Source: Allomeiothermus silvanus DSM 9946 (GTDB taxonomy: Bacteria; Deinococcota; Deinococci; Deinococcales; Thermaceae). From it: 64,000 nucleotides of DNA. Made by a program: the position numbers and the translations under genes. Shown here piece by piece: positions 61,190-64,000 of this stretch. Location of the stretch: NCBI RefSeq assembly GCF_000092125.1, contig NC_014212.1:186001-250000 (forward strand), given 5' to 3'. Position 1 is the first letter of the stretch, and the number at the start of each line of letters is the position of its first letter. The notes below the pieces were generated by a model, which was not told the origin of the DNA, did not search any database, and worked only from the letters and a program-made list of their open reading frames with translations.

Positions 61190-63139
61190 ATGCGGAGGAA
61201 TGCTTATATATCGGTCTCAATTTTGCTGGCCATCGTGGTTTTGTTGATAGTCGTGGCCTTCGCCCAAGGTGGGGATCGCACCCGGCCTACCCTCACCTTG
61301 AGCAACCCGCCCAGCGGCACCAATGTTACCGTGGGGAACGTTACCGTGAGCGGGGAGGCCAGCGACGACACCGGCGTGACTCGCCTCACCTATCGCTTGG
61401 GCGCGAACCCCGAGCAGGAGGTAAAAATCACCCCCGGAACCAAAATAGAGTTTGGTTTTACCATAAACCTCAAGCCTGGTCACAACGTCATCATCCTGAG
61501 CGCTTACGATGCCGCCGGAAACCGCACCTCCAGCACCGTCACGGTGAGCTACACCGCGGCTGCGGCCTTGCCCTTACCCGGAGCCTGGCCCTCGCCCACG
61601 GGTGCTCCCCCAACCCTGTTGCAGGCGTACTGGATCAACCATTACGTGACCGCTACCGATAGCCAGGTAGAGGTCAAGTATATGCAGTACCGGCCCCGCC
61701 AATTTGATGCAGGAATAAGCCTGATTCGTCGGGCTGCGGAGCAGAGCTTTGCCGAATCTAGACTCGACGATCCCGGTCCCTATAGGGGTTGGGATGTGCT
61801 CATCTTGCCTGGAGGTGGTACCTACACTGGCTCAACGGGTAAAAATTTGCTCGAACTCTACCTCAACCGCACAGCTAGGGTTGGTCTTGTCTGGTATGGC
61901 AACCCCGATGACCTGCCCTCCTGGATGCCAAACCAGGGCTGGACACGCGGGGTGGATGTTAAGGTAGACGGCAAAAGTTACCCGGTTTTCCTGCGTACGA
62001 TGGGGGCAGGGCAGCAATTTTTGGGGGGGATCGAGCGTAAGTCAGGGCGGGTATATACGGTGCTGCTGGCGGAGAAGGACAGCAAACCCTCCAGCCCCCC
62101 GCCGGTTCCCGCCGGGCTCGAGGTGCCCAAACCCAACACCGCCTGTCCCGATTGGGTGCACGACCAGTACATGGTCAAGGGCTTCGATGGGAAGATGTAC
62201 CGCACCTGGCATCCCCAGATTGACCCGGTCTACTGGTGTTACTTCGGCCACGAACACGGCTCCGACCCGCGCATGTTCGCGGCCTTTGACAAAATCGCCC
62301 CGGCCTTCGGCTATGTAAGTCAAAAAGCCAATGCCGATGAACCCCATACCGGTTTTAAGCTCTTCGCCTACGACGACAACCAAGGGCATTCGTGGTTGAT
62401 TCAGTTCCACATCGGTACAGGTGGTAAGGGCCGGCTTTGCACCCGCTTCCACGAATACAATGTGTGGGTAGCGAACCGACAAAGCGGTGAATTGTTGGCT
62501 GATCTGCACTTTATGACCGACACCGGCCCGGCTTTGAACGCCAGCGCCACCGGAACCCCGGACGACCCCGGCAAAGCCAACACCACCCGTTACAAACCCG
62601 AAGGGTGCCCGGACAATCTCAGCATCCCCATGAACAACGACCAGGGTCGCCGCCGGATTCCCCAGATTGATCGCAACGGCTACGAGACCTGGCAACCTAG
62701 CCTGCCCTCCACCTTGGGCCTCTTCGGCGGGCGCGGCTACAACACCGACAACCCCCAGACCCGCTGCTCCACCGAGACCGATGCTCAGGGCAATCCCACC
62801 TGCAATGAAGTGATCAAGACTAAATCCGACTATGATTGGGGCGAGAACCGCTGGTTTATCATCGCCGAGGCTGATGCCAACAAGGGCTTTGGCATTGATG
62901 CCAGCACCGCCCTAGCCACCGGGGTTTTCTACACCGATCCCAAGGGCCTCGAGCTACGCAAACCCATCGACCCCGACGCGGTGCACCAGTACATCAAACC
63001 CGGCTTGAACATCGTTCACATCACCGGGGAGCGCTGGATTCCCTATGACCCCTGGTGGGTGCAGTACCGAGCAGTACCCTCGGGCAAGGTGTTTTTCTCC
63101 GGGCATAACCTTGAAGACTCACTGCGCCAGCCCAACTGA
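61190..63139 (+). CDS. Large exported protein with Ig-like domain, family unknown
   Basis: 649 residues. A signal or anchor helix (ISVSILLAIVVLLIVVAFA) precedes a bacterial Ig-like domain (about 32-122: PTLTLSNPPSGTNVTVGNVTVSGEASDDTG...AYDAAGNRTSSTVTVSY). The remaining 500 residues include WDVLILPGGGTYTG, YWCYFGHEHGSDPRMF, FHIGTGGKGRLCTRFHEYNVWV and DYDWGENRWFIIAEADANKGFG; I recognise no family. His, Asp and Tyr are abundant. ATG follows AAGGAGA. It ends the polysaccharide locus, so a surface role is likely. Confidence 0.75.
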   Translation: MRRNAYISVSILLAIVVLLIVVAFAQGGDRTRPTLTLSNPPSGTNVTVGNVTVSGEASDDTGVTRLTYRLGANPEQEVKITPGTKIEFGFTINLKPGHNVIILSAYDAAGNRTSSTVTVSYTAAAALPLPGAWPSPTGAPPTLLQAYWINHYVTATDSQVEVKYMQYRPRQFDAGISLIRRAAEQSFAESRLDDPGPYRGWDVLILPGGGTYTGSTGKNLLELYLNRTARVGLVWYGNPDDLPSWMPNQGWTRGVDVKVDGKSYPVFLRTMGAGQQFLGGIERKSGRVYTVLLAEKDSKPSSPPPVPAGLEVPKPNTACPDWVHDQYMVKGFDGKMYRTWHPQIDPVYWCYFGHEHGSDPRMFAAFDKIAPAFGYVSQKANADEPHTGFKLFAYDDNQGHSWLIQFHIGTGGKGRLCTRFHEYNVWVANRQSGELLADLHFMTDTGPALNASATGTPDDPGKANTTRYKPEGCPDNLSIPMNNDQGRRRIPQIDRNGYETWQPSLPSTLGLFGGRGYNTDNPQTRCSTETDAQGNPTCNEVIKTKSDYDWGENRWFIIAEADANKGFGIDASTALATGVFYTDPKGLELRKPIDPDAVHQYIKPGLNIVHITGERWIPYDPWWVQYRAVPSGKVFFSGHNLEDSLRQPN

Positions 63140-63267
63140 TACCAGATTTGGTTAATTCGTTACCGAACGGTAACGAATTAACCCGACCAAAGGGAGTGCT
63201 CTAGGATTCAAAAAGATAGCCTCTGGGGTTTTGGGTTTTGATAACTGTCTTTTTGAATCCGGTATCA
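63137..63267. repeat. 131-bp element of nested inverted repeats, MITE-like
   Basis: Ends TGATACC (63137-63143) and GGTATCA (63261-63267) are complementary. Inside lie a perfect palindrome with 16-bp arms around AA (63150-63183) and a second hairpin with 13-bp arms (63204-63216 and 63248-63260). The left end overlaps the stop codon of the preceding gene. No target duplication is evident. It could be a small non-autonomous element or a double terminator. Confidence 0.55.
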
Positions 63268-63342
63268 CAGGGCGGTTACGGGGGGCCTAAGCTACCCCTA
63301 CCGACACACGAGTTCAGTGGCTGTCCGTTGCGAGCGGAGAGT

Positions 63343-63672
63343 TTAGCCACGGGAGACTCCTTTGTTGAAGGGGCGGCACCAAAACACGACGATAAGGGCC
63401 GCCAGGACGTTGAATAACAGTCCCGCGCTCTGCGCGAAGCGCTCGAGCGGGGAGGCGATGAGCTCGAGGTGGGCCAGATGATAGGCGTTGTGGGGGAGTT
63501 GGTAGGCCAGGGAGGCCAGGGCGAAGGGCGCGGCCAGGCCGGGCTGCCACAGGGCCAGCAGCCCCAGGACGCCCAGGGCCAGGTTCAGCCTGCCCACGTC
63601 GCGGATAAGGTGCTCGTTGTAAGGGCCGTCCACGCTGACCCAGGCCCAGCCGAGCTCAGGAGGAAGGTCCAC
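63343..63672 (-). CDS. Small membrane protein, probably missing its N-terminus
   Basis: 109 residues with three hydrophobic helices: WVSVDGPYNEHLIRDVGRLNLALGVLGLLALW, PFALASLAYQLPHNAYHLAHLELI and FAQSAGLLFNVLAALIVVFW. The GPYNEHLIRDVG motif is familiar from a family of small membrane proteins that usually has a further N-terminal helix. Here GTG 63672 is the only start in frame, yet GAGGTGA and a better-placed GTG (63693) lie upstream in another frame, so the 5' end may have suffered a frameshift or deletion. Confidence 0.6.
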   Translation of the reverse strand: MDLPPELGWAWVSVDGPYNEHLIRDVGRLNLALGVLGLLALWQPGLAAPFALASLAYQLPHNAYHLAHLELIASPLERFAQSAGLLFNVLAALIVVFWCRPFNKGVSRG

Positions 63673-63719
63673 GTAAGGGCGGCGGGTTTCACGGATTCAC
63701 CTCGGGGCGTCCGGCGGAC

Positions 63720-64000
63720 TTACTCGCCCGCCTGGAAGTTGCTGTAGGCCAGGTAGTAGGCGTTGGCCTTGGCGTCGTAGGTGAGCTTGAAGCGGGTGGG
63801 GTAGAGGGTCTTGCGGCCTGTCTTGGCCGGGCGGCTGACCTCGAGGTCGAGGTTCTGCTTCTTGAGCAGGAACTCGCGGGTGATCATGGGCTCGGTGAAG
63901 GTGTACTGCCCCTTGTAGAAGCCGGCGATCAGCACGTGGTCAAAGAGGCCGGGCTTGAGCTGGCCGGGGGCGCTGAACTCCGACATCGGCACGCCGTGGA
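63720..64000 (-). CDS. Unrecognised protein, truncated by the window end
   Basis: At least 90 residues are visible as a C-terminus: VPMSEFSAPGQLKPGLFDHV, LIAGFYKGQYTFTEPMITREFLL and KLTYDAKANAYYLAYSNFQ. The frame is open to the window edge, so the start is probably outside; a GTG at 63992 is the first internal candidate. Looks beta-rich; no family assigned. It lies 47 nt upstream of the small membrane protein on the same strand. Confidence 0.55.
   Translation of the reverse strand, partial: HGVPMSEFSAPGQLKPGLFDHVLIAGFYKGQYTFTEPMITREFLLKKQNLDLEVSRPAKTGRKTLYPTRFKLTYDAKANAYYLAYSNFQAGE

Noticed and set aside
1-64000. CRISPR array, rRNA, tRNA or prophage genes
   Set aside because: No regularly spaced repeats, no conserved RNA gene segments and no phage structural or integrase proteins were seen.

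Overview
The window looks like chromosomal DNA from a thermophile of the Deinococcota, most likely Meiothermus or a close relative. The reasons are high GC, a striking excess of the hexamer CTCGAG in host genes, Thermus-like proteins (7Fe ferredoxin, PilT, bactofilin with M23 peptidases, SpoU methyltransferase), and many start codons placed 6-8 nt after a TAnnnT -10 box, as in the leaderless promoters of this phylum. The genus is inferred; no rRNA is present. No tRNA, rRNA or CRISPR array was seen.

Layout. 1-6.4 kb: the end of a phosphonate-type ABC permease, then a LacI-regulated sugar ABC operon (minus strand) whose binding-protein gene is split by an ISAs1-like insertion sequence with clean 12-bp inverted ends and a 9-bp target duplication. 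6.9-17.3 kb: a beta-propeller lipoprotein, an L-2-hydroxyglutarate oxidase-like enzyme, an M23-bactofilin-M23 cell-envelope cluster, accD and accA, a PEGA surface protein, a nucleotidyltransferase, a ferredoxin. 17.3-23.1 kb: two alpha/beta hydrolases, an MFS transporter, an ATP-grasp/esterase pair, a cupin.

23.2-38.5 kb (minus strand) is the least ordinary part. Two very large ATPase/TPR regulators with SARP-type (wHTH plus BTAD) domains are each followed by a papain-like cysteine protease lipoprotein and by small secreted 'stalk'-domain or C-LLT-type proteins. It reads as two versions of one regulator-plus-exported-protease module. One protease has its C-terminal part out of frame at a run of seven C. 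This is my best candidate for an undescribed system.

38.8-53.4 kb is mostly housekeeping: a MacB/LolD-type exporter, YkgJ, ribokinase, a GMP reductase-like enzyme, Uma2, AlaS, RuvX, MltG, PhoD, UspA, PilT and an RlmB-like methyltransferase. 53.5-63.1 kb is a surface-polysaccharide locus: TPR protein, O-antigen-ligase-like polymerase, two GT4 glycosyltransferases and the genes for GDP-D-glycero-alpha-D-manno-heptose (HddA, GmhA and an HddC-GmhB fusion), ending in a large exported protein of unknown family. A compact element of nested inverted repeats follows, then two minus-strand genes at the right edge, the last cut by the window end.
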